Source: Planctomycetota bacterium (lineage in GTDB: Bacteria; Planctomycetota; Phycisphaerae; WQYP01). Taken from it: 64,000 nucleotides of DNA. A program made the position numbers and the translations under genes. Below, piece after piece: positions 18,153-26,134 of the stretch. The notes under the pieces were generated by a model. It was given only the letters and a program-made list of their open reading frames with translations, was not told where the DNA came from and did no database searches. Numbering within the stretch: the stretch's first letter is position 1; the number at the start of each line of letters is the position of its first letter. The stretch lies in assembly GCA_021851715.1 (NCBI GenBank), contig JAJZCR010000012.1, positions 1 to 64,000 of the forward strand, read 5' to 3'.

Positions 18153-19124
18153 ATGACCAATCAATTCTATCTCGGCTGGGATATCGGCGGAACCAAATCC
18201 GCGGCAATCGTTGGTACGCCGGGTGGCCAGATCGTTGCGCGAATACCATGGCCGTCGCAGGCCCAGCGCGGCCCGGAGGCCATGATCGCCGATTTCCTTA
18301 ATGCTGCATCCAAATTGCGTCAGGACTATCTCATCACCGCCGTTGGTGTCGCCGTCGGCGGACCGCTCAATGGCGACCAGGGTATTGTTCTGGGACCGCC
18401 CAATCTTCCCGGCTGGGACAACATCCCCTTGCGACAACGCCTGACGCATGCCCTGAAATTGCCGGTCCAGGTGGCACATGATGCCGCCGCCTGCGCGCTG
18501 GCTGAACATCTTTGGGGAGCCGCGCGGGGAGTCAATCATCTGGCATACCTCACTTGCGGTACGGGCTTTGGAGCAGGCCTTATTCTTGGTGGAAAGGTTT
18601 ACCTGGGAGCGGGCGGACTTAATCCGGAAATCGGCCATCTCCAGCTTCGCCCGGATGGCCCGGTTGCGTTCGGAGTGCGCGGCAGTGCCGAGGCGTACTG
18701 TTCTGCTCAGGCCTTGGCAGGCCTGGCCTGTTGGCTGCATCCCAATCGGTTTGCCCACCAGCCACCTACTCCCGCCGACATCGCCGCGCTTGCCGCCGCC
18801 GCCGACCCCGACGCCGTGCAAATATTACTCACCAGCGCCCAGGCCGTAGGTGATATATGTGCGTTACTTTCCGATCTACTTCGCCTGGAAATGATTGTCA
18901 TCGGCAGTTTGGCGGCCTATCTCGGAAATCCATGGCTGAACCAGGTGCGTAGCCGCCTGGCGGAAAAATCACTGGATGGCGGGTACCTCTGCCGTGTTGT
19001 TCCCGCCGGCCTCGCCGATCGCCTGCAAGATTGCTCCGCCCTGGCTGTTGCCGCCTCCGGCCAGGCCCATGATGTCAATCCGGATGGCACCTCCTGTGCC
19101 GGCCCTGGGCCGCACCAGGAATGA
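18153..19124 (+). CDS. ROK-family sugar kinase or regulator-like protein
   Basis: 323 residues of the ROK (repressor, ORF, kinase) family: N-terminal ATP-binding DIGGTKSAAIVG, HDAAACALAEHLWG with the catalytic aspartate, LTCGTGFGAGLILGG, and PEIGHLQL with the metal-ligand histidine. No N-terminal helix-turn-helix, so a kinase (glucokinase or amino-sugar kinase) is more likely than a repressor. The zinc-binding CGxxGCxE signature is missing; the corresponding stretch reads FGVRGSAEAYCS. Substrate is not assignable. ald starts 24 bases downstream. Confidence 0.87.
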   Translation: MTNQFYLGWDIGGTKSAAIVGTPGGQIVARIPWPSQAQRGPEAMIADFLNAASKLRQDYLITAVGVAVGGPLNGDQGIVLGPPNLPGWDNIPLRQRLTHALKLPVQVAHDAAACALAEHLWGAARGVNHLAYLTCGTGFGAGLILGGKVYLGAGGLNPEIGHLQLRPDGPVAFGVRGSAEAYCSAQALAGLACWLHPNRFAHQPPTPADIAALAAAADPDAVQILLTSAQAVGDICALLSDLLRLEMIVIGSLAAYLGNPWLNQVRSRLAEKSLDGGYLCRVVPAGLADRLQDCSALAVAASGQAHDVNPDGTSCAGPGPHQE

Positions 19125-19148
19125 CCTATTGTACCTGGAGACCAACGC

Positions 19149-20231
19149 ATGATCATTGGCGTTCCTAAAGAATGTAAAAGTGATGAATATCGTGTCGCCA
19201 TGATTCCCGCCGGCGCGGAAGCTTTGTCCAAACGCGGCCATACCGTGCTGATTGAAACGCAAGCGGGTATTGGTTCCGGGATTACCGATGCTGAATATCA
19301 ACAGGCCGGAGCGGAAATAACTCCCACCGCCAAACAAATCTGGAATCTTGCGGAATTGATCGTCAAGGTAAAAGAACCTCAAGAAAAAGAATTTACACTT
19401 TTGCATCCCCATCAAATGATTCTGACTTATTTTCATTTTGCCGCTGAGCCGGCTGTGGCCAAAGCCTGCCTTGCGGCCAACATTCACGCTATTGCCTACG
19501 AAACTATTCGTGATGACCATGGCCGGCTCCCCTGCCTCACGCCGATGAGCGAAGTCGCCGGGAAAATGTCCATTCAAGAAGGTGCCAAATATCTTGAACG
19601 GCCAATGATGGGACGTGGAATTCTGCTTGGTGGCGTTCCCGGTGTGGCTCCGGCCAATGTAGTGGTGCTTGGAGCCGGAGTCGTCGGGCATCATGCAGCT
19701 CGTGTGGCCGCGGGCTTGGGAGCCCAGGTGACTCTGATGGATGTTAATCTGGATCGACTTCGCCACCTGAGCGAGGTCATGCCCGCCAATGTAAAAACTG
19801 TTTTTTCCGATGCCCATACCATACGCGATGCTCTCCCCGATGCGGACCTGGTGATCGGTGCGGTGCTGCTGCCGGGAGCCCGCGCTCCGCGATTGATAAA
19901 AGCCGATGACTTAAAACGCATGAAACCCGGCAGCGTCATTGTGGATGTGGCCATAGATCAGGGCGGTTGCGTGGAAACAAGCCATCCTACAACACATCAA
20001 TCTCCGACCTACGTTGTTAACGGGGTGCTGCATTATTGCGTCACCAACATACCCGGTGCAGTGGGCCGTACCAGCACCTTCGCCCTGTGTAACGCCACAT
20101 TTCCCTACGTGCAAGCGATTGCCGATCAGGGCTGGAACAAAGCCGCCGCGGCCAATGCCGGACTGGCCGCCGGACTCAACATGCAGGACGGCAAAATTAC
20201 CCACCCCGCCGTCGCTGCAGCGCTAAAATAG
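19149..20231 (+). CDS. ald: Alanine dehydrogenase
   Basis: 360 residues, NAD-dependent interconversion of L-alanine and pyruvate plus ammonia. Motifs: IGVPKECKSDEYRVAMIPAG at the N-terminus, the substrate lysine in VKVKEPQ, the catalytic histidine in LTYFHFAAE, and the Rossmann motif VVLGAGVVGHHAARVAAG. Length and order are typical. CTGGAG precedes the ATG at good spacing. In the same direction as the ROK gene and probably co-transcribed with it. Confidence 0.95.
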   Translation: MIIGVPKECKSDEYRVAMIPAGAEALSKRGHTVLIETQAGIGSGITDAEYQQAGAEITPTAKQIWNLAELIVKVKEPQEKEFTLLHPHQMILTYFHFAAEPAVAKACLAANIHAIAYETIRDDHGRLPCLTPMSEVAGKMSIQEGAKYLERPMMGRGILLGGVPGVAPANVVVLGAGVVGHHAARVAAGLGAQVTLMDVNLDRLRHLSEVMPANVKTVFSDAHTIRDALPDADLVIGAVLLPGARAPRLIKADDLKRMKPGSVIVDVAIDQGGCVETSHPTTHQSPTYVVNGVLHYCVTNIPGAVGRTSTFALCNATFPYVQAIADQGWNKAAAANAGLAAGLNMQDGKITHPAVAAALK

Positions 20232-20246
20232 CGGCACACGGCCGCT
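20230..20246 (+). terminator. Hairpin after ald
   Basis: AGCGGC / GCCGCT inverted repeat with a five-base loop, starting at the ald stop codon. There is no T-tract after it, so it may be a weak terminator or an mRNA 3'-end structure only. Confidence 0.35.
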
Positions 20247-20376
20247 TGCGGACCTCAATCTTCATTGCAGTTTGCTCGAATCCACCTAGAATGACCGGTA
20301 GCGGCTGATGTGGCCGCATTTTGCCAACCCGACCGACGATGCAACGCATCGCCCCCACGATCAGGAGTGCATGGTC

Positions 20377-21609
20377 ATGTCTGATACCGCCAATTCATTG
20401 GAAGCCCCGGCGACGGAAAAATCCTGGCTTTCCAGGGATGTACTTTTCATAAGCTTGTCGGCATGTTTCGCCGATTTAGGATATCAATCAGTACTCGCCA
20501 TCTTCCCTCTATTTCTGGTGCTGAGCCTCAAGCAGCCGGTCTGGATGTTCGGTCTGGCCACGGCCATCAGTTATGGCCCGGGAGCCGTTTTCGCCCTGAT
20601 CGGCGGACACATGGCTGACCGCTTCGGTGCCAAACGCACGGCCATCTCCGGCAATATTCTTATTCCACTGCTTTCGCTCTCAGGCCTGGCCACATTGCCC
20701 GGCCTGGCCATCGCCTTATTTTCCGGCGGTTGGTGGGCACGCAATTTTCGCTCCCCGCCACGACGCACCATGCTCACGCAGGCGGTAACCAAAGAGCACC
20801 GCGGCCAGGCCTTTGGTTTTCTCCACGCACTGGACATCGGCGGCGGCTTTCTGGCGGCACTGGGTACCATGCTGCTGGTCATCGCCGGCGTAAAATTCAC
20901 CCATATTTTTCTCCTCTCCATTATCCCGCTGCTCTGTTCAACCATGTTTTTAACGCTGGTGCACGCTGGAGCAAAAGTCACCGCTGCAGCGCCTGCTCCG
21001 GCCACAGCCTCGCAAAATGCGCAAATCTCCGCCAACCAACGGATTTACCGCCGCCTCCTGCTCTCCGCGGCACTTTATGGCTTCAGTTCTTTCAGCATCG
21101 GCTTTCCCATTTTAACCGTAGACCAGGCTCGCCATGGCAGTTCCATCCACAATGCCGCCTGGGCCATATTATCCTACGTAGTCTTCTTTGGGGTCTCAGC
21201 TGTCACCGGCCTTTTAGTCGGAAAAAAGGTCAAAGGCGGCATCCGCACGCTGGCTCTCTGGGGTTATCTGCTCGGCGGCCTGGCGGCCGCCGGTATGGGC
21301 GTGGTCTGGTACACCGGAACCAATCCCCTGCTTTACTACCCCATTGTCGGCCTGATGGGACTTTCCCTTGGAGTAATCGAAACTATTGAGCCAACCATTA
21401 TTTCCCGCCTCATGCCCAGCCAATCCACGGGCCGCGGCATGGGAGCGCTCACCGCTATGCGCAGCCTGGGATTATTTGTCGGCAATCTTGCCATGGGATT
21501 GTTGTATCACTTTGGCGCGCAATGGTCCTACGGTTATGCGGCCCTGCTGGCCATTATCGCAGCCATTGTGATACTTACCATTCCAGCAGTGGGATCTGTA
21601 AGTGCATAA
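20377..21609 (+). CDS. MFS transporter
   Basis: 410 residues with about eleven to twelve TM helices. Motif A between TM2 and TM3 reads GGHMADRFGAKR, and TM4 has WWARNFRSPPRRTMLTQAV. This resembles the drug/efflux-like MFS group more than sugar porters. A long central loop is rich in alanine and proline. AGGAG nine bases before ATG 20377 supports this start; the open frame extends upstream to 20308. Substrate unknown. Followed 33 bases later by the methyltransferase. Confidence 0.85.
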   Translation: MSDTANSLEAPATEKSWLSRDVLFISLSACFADLGYQSVLAIFPLFLVLSLKQPVWMFGLATAISYGPGAVFALIGGHMADRFGAKRTAISGNILIPLLSLSGLATLPGLAIALFSGGWWARNFRSPPRRTMLTQAVTKEHRGQAFGFLHALDIGGGFLAALGTMLLVIAGVKFTHIFLLSIIPLLCSTMFLTLVHAGAKVTAAAPAPATASQNAQISANQRIYRRLLLSAALYGFSSFSIGFPILTVDQARHGSSIHNAAWAILSYVVFFGVSAVTGLLVGKKVKGGIRTLALWGYLLGGLAAAGMGVVWYTGTNPLLYYPIVGLMGLSLGVIETIEPTIISRLMPSQSTGRGMGALTAMRSLGLFVGNLAMGLLYHFGAQWSYGYAALLAIIAAIVILTIPAVGSVSA

Positions 21610-21642
21610 CCAGCCTGCCGTCAGCTTTGCGATGGAACCCGT

Positions 21643-23022
21643 ATGAACAAAAATAGAAGTTCCAATACCGCCGATGATTCCGTGGACCGCCAAAACCACG
21701 CCAACTCATCCCCGGATCAGCCCAATCCCACCGGGGCAGGCTCCAGCGGCGAGCCGGTTTCCGGAAAGCCAAGCACCATCAACGTGCCCGCCCTGCAGCG
21801 CATGGTGGCACTGCAACACCAGGGCCCGCTGCCGTGGGTGCAGCTTCGCAACGCCGTCTACAACAATGCCGTCTTTCGTAAAATGGTGGGGCGCATCGAC
21901 CCGGAAGCAACCAACGGCGGCCTGGTTCAGGTGTATGACCGTGATGGGGCAATATTTGGCACGGGTATGCTCAATACCCAATCCCAAGTCGCTCTCCGGA
22001 TGCTTTGCCATAACAATCAAACCGTGGATGAAGAATTTCTTCCCATGCGGTTGCGCAGCGCCATGGAATTGCGGCACCACACCCTGCAACTGGAAAAGGG
22101 CACCAACGCCTACCGCCTCGTGCATGCGGAAGGTGATGGTTTGCCGGGCCTTATCGTTGACCGCCTGGGCGATTATGCGGTCGTGGAACTCTTTGCGCTG
22201 GCGATGTATTTGCGGCGACAGCGCATTGCCCAGACTCTGCAAAATTTATTGAACCTGAAAGAGGTTTTAATTCGCGCCGATGAGAAGATTCAGCATGCAG
22301 AGGGCTTTCGCCTGGAAAGCACCTTCGGTCCGGCTGGCCGCCAGGCCAATTTTGAGGCCCCCACTCGCCTTTCCACCATCATCACGGAAAATACCCTGCG
22401 TTTTCAAATTGATTTGACCACTGGGCATAAAACCGGTTTTTTCTGTGACCAACGTGATAATCGCCTCGCTCTTACGCATTTTTGCCACAACGCCCAGGTT
22501 TTGGATGTGTGCTGTTACACCGGCGGCTTTGGCATTTACGCCGCCAAATTGGGCCAGGCTGCCAATGTTACCGCCGTTGATCTTGATGAAGAGTCGCTGG
22601 CTTTGGCCCGCCGTAACGCCAATCTCAATCAGATCGCCCCAGCGGTTTATCAGATGGTTCATGCCGACGCCTTCGCCTACCTGCGGCAAATGAAGCAAAA
22701 CAGCCGCAGTTACGACGTCATCGTTTTGGATCCGCCCAAACTGGTTTCCACGCGGCTGGACTTTGCCGAAGGGCGCCAGAGTTATTTTGACCTTAACAAG
22801 CTGGCCTTGACCCTGGTCCGCCCCGGCGGCCTGCTGTTGACCTGTTCCTGCAGTGGACTTGTCGACGCCGTCGAATTCACCAACATTATCCGCGGCGCGG
22901 CCCGCAGCGCCCAGCGCCGCGTGCAAATTTTAAGTCAGACCGGACCTGGCATGGACCACCCAGTGGCCACCGATTATCTCGAGGGCGGCTACCTCAAGTG
23001 CCTGTGGTGCCGCGTCTTTTAA
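21643..23022 (+). CDS. RlmI-type rRNA (cytosine-C5) methyltransferase
   Basis: 459 residues. The PUA-like N-terminal region begins around residue 47 (MVALQHQGPLPWVQ), preceded by a low-complexity Ser/Pro/Asn extension that may be untranslated if a later start is used. The catalytic domain has VDRLGDYAVVEL, GHKTGFFCDQRDNR, the SAM site VLDVCCYTGGFGIYAA, IVLDPPKLVSTR, and the catalytic cysteine in LLTCSCSG. This matches the 23S rRNA m5C1962 methyltransferase family. The last four bases overlap the convergent ammonium-transporter gene tail to tail. Confidence 0.85.
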   Translation: MNKNRSSNTADDSVDRQNHANSSPDQPNPTGAGSSGEPVSGKPSTINVPALQRMVALQHQGPLPWVQLRNAVYNNAVFRKMVGRIDPEATNGGLVQVYDRDGAIFGTGMLNTQSQVALRMLCHNNQTVDEEFLPMRLRSAMELRHHTLQLEKGTNAYRLVHAEGDGLPGLIVDRLGDYAVVELFALAMYLRRQRIAQTLQNLLNLKEVLIRADEKIQHAEGFRLESTFGPAGRQANFEAPTRLSTIITENTLRFQIDLTTGHKTGFFCDQRDNRLALTHFCHNAQVLDVCCYTGGFGIYAAKLGQAANVTAVDLDEESLALARRNANLNQIAPAVYQMVHADAFAYLRQMKQNSRSYDVIVLDPPKLVSTRLDFAEGRQSYFDLNKLALTLVRPGGLLLTCSCSGLVDAVEFTNIIRGAARSAQRRVQILSQTGPGMDHPVATDYLEGGYLKCLWCRVF

Positions 23023-24449
23023 TTGACAGGATCCACGCTGATGCTGCCCGGCAACTCCACCGCGGGGGCCGGCACGTCGGAAAGATTCCAACCCGACTCA
23101 GCATGAATCGCAATATCCAGCCCGTCTATTTCGTCACTGGAAGTCACACGCAGCCCTATGGTTTTGTCAATAATAAAGGCCAGCAACAGCGTGCCCAGCA
23201 GACAAAACGCCACCGCCACCACCGCCGCCAGACATTGAATTAAAAACTGATGGACATTGCCGCTTAATAATCCGCTGCCCGAGCCCATCAGGCGGCTGGC
23301 CAGCACACCCGTGGCGACGATCCCCAGGAAGCCGCCAACTCCGTGTACACCGAATGCGTCCAATGCATCATCGTAGCCAAAACGATTCTTGATAATAACG
23401 GCCAAGTAGCACACGACTCCAGCCACCGCTCCAATCAATAACGAACTCGCCGGGCTTACAAACCCGCACGCCGGGGTAATGGCCACCATGCCGGCAACCA
23501 GGCCGGAGGCCACGCTGATGGAAGTTGGGCGACCATGCTTAATCCAATCCGCCACCAGCCACGACATCGCCCCAGCGGCCGCCGCAATCTGTGTGTTGGT
23601 AAAGGCCAGGACCGCGGAGCGATCCATCGCAATGGCGGATCCGCCGTTAAAGCCAAACCAGCCAAACCAGAGTATGCCGGCTCCGAAAAAAGTCAGTACC
23701 AGCGAATTAGGTTGCAGCACGCTGTCCGGATATCCAATTCTCTGTCCGACATACAGCGCCATGGCCAGACCGCTCACTCCCGAGGCAATTTCCACCACCG
23801 TACCACCGGCAAAATCCATTACACCCAGACCATGCTCGGTCCCCAGCCAACCGCTACCCCACACCCAATGAGCCAGCGGACAGTAAATCAGCAACGTCCA
23901 CAGCAGAAGAAACGCCACATACGGGCCAAAGCGTACGCGTTCCACAATTGAACCCGAAACAATGGCGGCGGTGATGGCCGCAAACATTCCTTCAAACATG
24001 ATAAACACATACAGAGGAATGGGCGCATGGCCCGAGGGATTAATAGAACTGCCCGGCAACACATGCCAGAGCATAATTTGCCCCGGCGTAAATCCAATTA
24101 AGCCGGCGTAATCGTGTCCAAACGCAAGCGTGTAACCCAGCACCACCCATACCAGGCCTACCACCGCCAGAGCCACATACGAATGCATCATCGTGGCCAG
24201 AACATTTTTCCGCCGCACCATCCCGCCGTAGAAAAGGGCCAAACCTGGCACCATCAGCATCACCAGCGCCGTACTTACCAGCATCCAGACACACGACGCA
24301 TGACCAAACGAAGTTACAGGTGACGTCACAGCCGCTGAAGGATACGAAGGTGTTGCCGCTGATGCCCGCGCGGCGGCCAGCACCACGCCCGCAATCATCA
24401 CCAAGCCGATTATTTGATTCCGTTTTTTAGACGGGTATTGCAATTCCAT
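23019..24449 (-). CDS. amtB: Ammonium transporter
   Basis: 476 residues, eleven TM helices after an N-terminal signal-like segment (IIGLVMIAGVVLAAARASA). Amt/MEP family markers: VWMLVSTALVMLMVPGLALFYGGM, CPLAHWVWG, FNGGSAIAM and the pore-histidine region DDALDAFGVHGVGG. Conducts ammonium across the inner membrane for nitrogen uptake. No glnK/PII gene sits beside it, unlike in many bacteria. AAAGGG lies before ATG 24449 and a good sigma-70 promoter lies upstream. Confidence 0.94.
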   Translation of the reverse strand: MELQYPSKKRNQIIGLVMIAGVVLAAARASAATPSYPSAAVTSPVTSFGHASCVWMLVSTALVMLMVPGLALFYGGMVRRKNVLATMMHSYVALAVVGLVWVVLGYTLAFGHDYAGLIGFTPGQIMLWHVLPGSSINPSGHAPIPLYVFIMFEGMFAAITAAIVSGSIVERVRFGPYVAFLLLWTLLIYCPLAHWVWGSGWLGTEHGLGVMDFAGGTVVEIASGVSGLAMALYVGQRIGYPDSVLQPNSLVLTFFGAGILWFGWFGFNGGSAIAMDRSAVLAFTNTQIAAAAGAMSWLVADWIKHGRPTSISVASGLVAGMVAITPACGFVSPASSLLIGAVAGVVCYLAVIIKNRFGYDDALDAFGVHGVGGFLGIVATGVLASRLMGSGSGLLSGNVHQFLIQCLAAVVAVAFCLLGTLLLAFIIDKTIGLRVTSSDEIDGLDIAIHAESGWNLSDVPAPAVELPGSISVDPVN

Positions 24450-24506
24450 AACGGACCCTTTTGATAACCCACGTTACGATACATCTCCACCGTTCACGGT
24501 CGTTAT

Positions 24507-24535
24507 TTAATAAGCACAAGCACGATTTTAGTCAA
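24507..24535 (-). promoter_or_regulatory. Promoter for amtB
   Basis: On the minus strand, TTGACT (24530-24535), a 17-base spacer and TATTAA (24507-24512). Transcription would start near 24500, leaving a leader of about 50 bases before the amtB ATG. Confidence 0.55.
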
Positions 24536-24552
24536 CTCGCCTGGCGCAAATT

Positions 24553-24580
24553 ACAGGCAACTTCAAGATTTGCTGCCTGT
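24553..24580. promoter_or_regulatory. Inverted repeat upstream of amtB
   Basis: ACAGGCA (24553-24559) and TGCCTGT (24574-24580) form perfect 7-bp arms 14 bases apart, about 20 bases upstream of the amtB -35 box. The position suits an activator or repressor site; a hairpin is also possible. The rest of the 24450-24730 gap holds nothing else I recognise. Confidence 0.4.
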
Positions 24581-24730
24581 TTATACAGCATACAACCATA
24601 AAATACCCGCCAAATAAGGGCCTCCTGGCCAACCAACGCCGGTCATGGACTGATCGCAGCCGCAGGCCGCACCGCCCTTGTTTATCCCGGCCGGATGGAC
24701 AACCACATAACCCATCAGCTTTGACTTGAT

Positions 24731-25897
24731 CTAATTTCGAATACGGGCGGTAATACTATCCAGCACGCTCATAAAGTTAATGTATCCGTCATAAGGCGAT
24801 TCGTACGGGTTAAACATATTTCCCCCCGGTTCGCCAAAATGCCGGGTATTCATATAAAAGAAGTGGTCGCCGCTGGTTAAACGCCTCCAGTCACTGAGCA
24901 ATTCCTGATCTTGCCGCGTTTTTACCGCTTCTTCAAGACGATAAAGCTCCTGCATGGCATTGGCCTGCATGGCATTGCCCAGCCACGGACCTATATCCCT
25001 GTTGTCATCCGTCCAGGAAACAAACTGCGGCACGCTGATTTCATTCAACGTGGCAATTTCCTGTACGCATTGTGACGGTGTGCGGAACACATCTCCCAGC
25101 GCCAGTACATTTCCCGGCAAAGCCGCCAGAAAATTGAAAATGCCGGTTTCTTCCGGCTGGCGCTCCCCAAACGTTTCGTAGTCCATGCCCAACAGGCAGT
25201 ACGCGCCTTGGCCGCTCATGCCATTTAACCAATGGGTGTACTTTTCGGCGGTCAGCGGCCACTGTGACCAGTTTTTAATGCCGAAGCGCAGTGCAATATC
25301 CTCACTCAGACGGTAATGGCGCAGCAGCAGTTTCAGATCGGATTGCTGCAGGCGATAGGGAAAGCCCAGATTTCGCGACCCCAGCACCCCCTCCCAACCC
25401 TCCATGATCGCCGCTTCAAAATTAAGCTGCCGCACCACGCTGCCAATCGCATTGGAAAAAATGAGATTGGTATTGCGAAACACCCTAGGCGTCTGACCGA
25501 ACAGTCGCTTGATCGCCTGCCGATGCAATTTGATCTGCTGGCGGAATTCCTCCGGCGAGTACAGAAACGCCAGGCTGGAATGTGATGTTTCGCCCAGAAA
25601 TTCCACGCAGCCCGTGTCCGCCATGGCCTGAAAGGATTCCAGCACCTGTGGAGCCCAGCGCTCGAGCTGTTCCAGGGCCGTAACCGTAATACTTAAGCTG
25701 ATACGAAAATCATTCCCATAACGTTGAAACAAGTCCAGCATCAAGCGATTGGTCGGCATGTAACTTCGCCGGGCCACAAGCTCCATCACCGAAGCGTTGC
25801 GCAAATTATCAAAATAATCGGTGTCGCTTTCAAACACACCGTAGCGGCGCAGACGAAACGGTTGGTGGACTTGAAAATAAAGGCATATCGCGGCCAT
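24731..25897 (-). CDS. GH57-family glycoside hydrolase (alpha-amylase type)
   Basis: 388 residues from ATG 25897, with GGGGA just upstream; the longer frame adds unrelated residues. The protein opens with AAICLYFQVHQPFRLRRY, the typical GH57 beta-1 strand with its HQP motif. The nucleophile region is VEFLGETSHSSLAFLYS and the acid/base region MDYETFGER, then FVSWTDDNRD and GDHFFYMNTR. The family includes cytoplasmic alpha-amylases acting on maltodextrins or glycogen. No signal peptide. No glycogen genes are adjacent. The neighbouring secreted protein is divergent. Confidence 0.9.
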   Translation of the reverse strand: MAAICLYFQVHQPFRLRRYGVFESDTDYFDNLRNASVMELVARRSYMPTNRLMLDLFQRYGNDFRISLSITVTALEQLERWAPQVLESFQAMADTGCVEFLGETSHSSLAFLYSPEEFRQQIKLHRQAIKRLFGQTPRVFRNTNLIFSNAIGSVVRQLNFEAAIMEGWEGVLGSRNLGFPYRLQQSDLKLLLRHYRLSEDIALRFGIKNWSQWPLTAEKYTHWLNGMSGQGAYCLLGMDYETFGERQPEETGIFNFLAALPGNVLALGDVFRTPSQCVQEIATLNEISVPQFVSWTDDNRDIGPWLGNAMQANAMQELYRLEEAVKTRQDQELLSDWRRLTSGDHFFYMNTRHFGEPGGNMFNPYESPYDGYINFMSVLDSITARIRN

Positions 25898-26134
25898 AAA
25901 TCCCCGCCTGTTAAAGCCAATGAAAGTGCGGCCATGTCCTTTCTCCGCACTTCTCGAGTCCATTATATGGTGGAAGCAAATCGTTACCACTGTTACCATC
26001 TTGGTCGGCAATTTGGGGGGGCGGCCGGCTGGATCGGCCCAAGGCCTAATCTCCCGCCGCACTCCAATTTTAGCGGGTGCTTTTTCCGGCCAGAGCGTAC
26101 GCCGGCCGCATTACCACGGATGGAACTACAGCGG

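Noticed and set aside
20730-21389. A 219-residue plus-strand frame inside the second MFS gene
   Set aside because: Shadow frame with Arg/Pro/His-rich translation; the overlapping main frame has motif A and TM helices.
24507-24580. A sigma-54 promoter before amtB
   Set aside because: No TGGCAC-N5-TTGCA match was found; a sigma-70-like pair fits better.
25724-26134. The upstream part of the 804-residue secreted-protein frame
   Set aside because: Antisense to the GH57 gene; the signal peptide begins at 26135.
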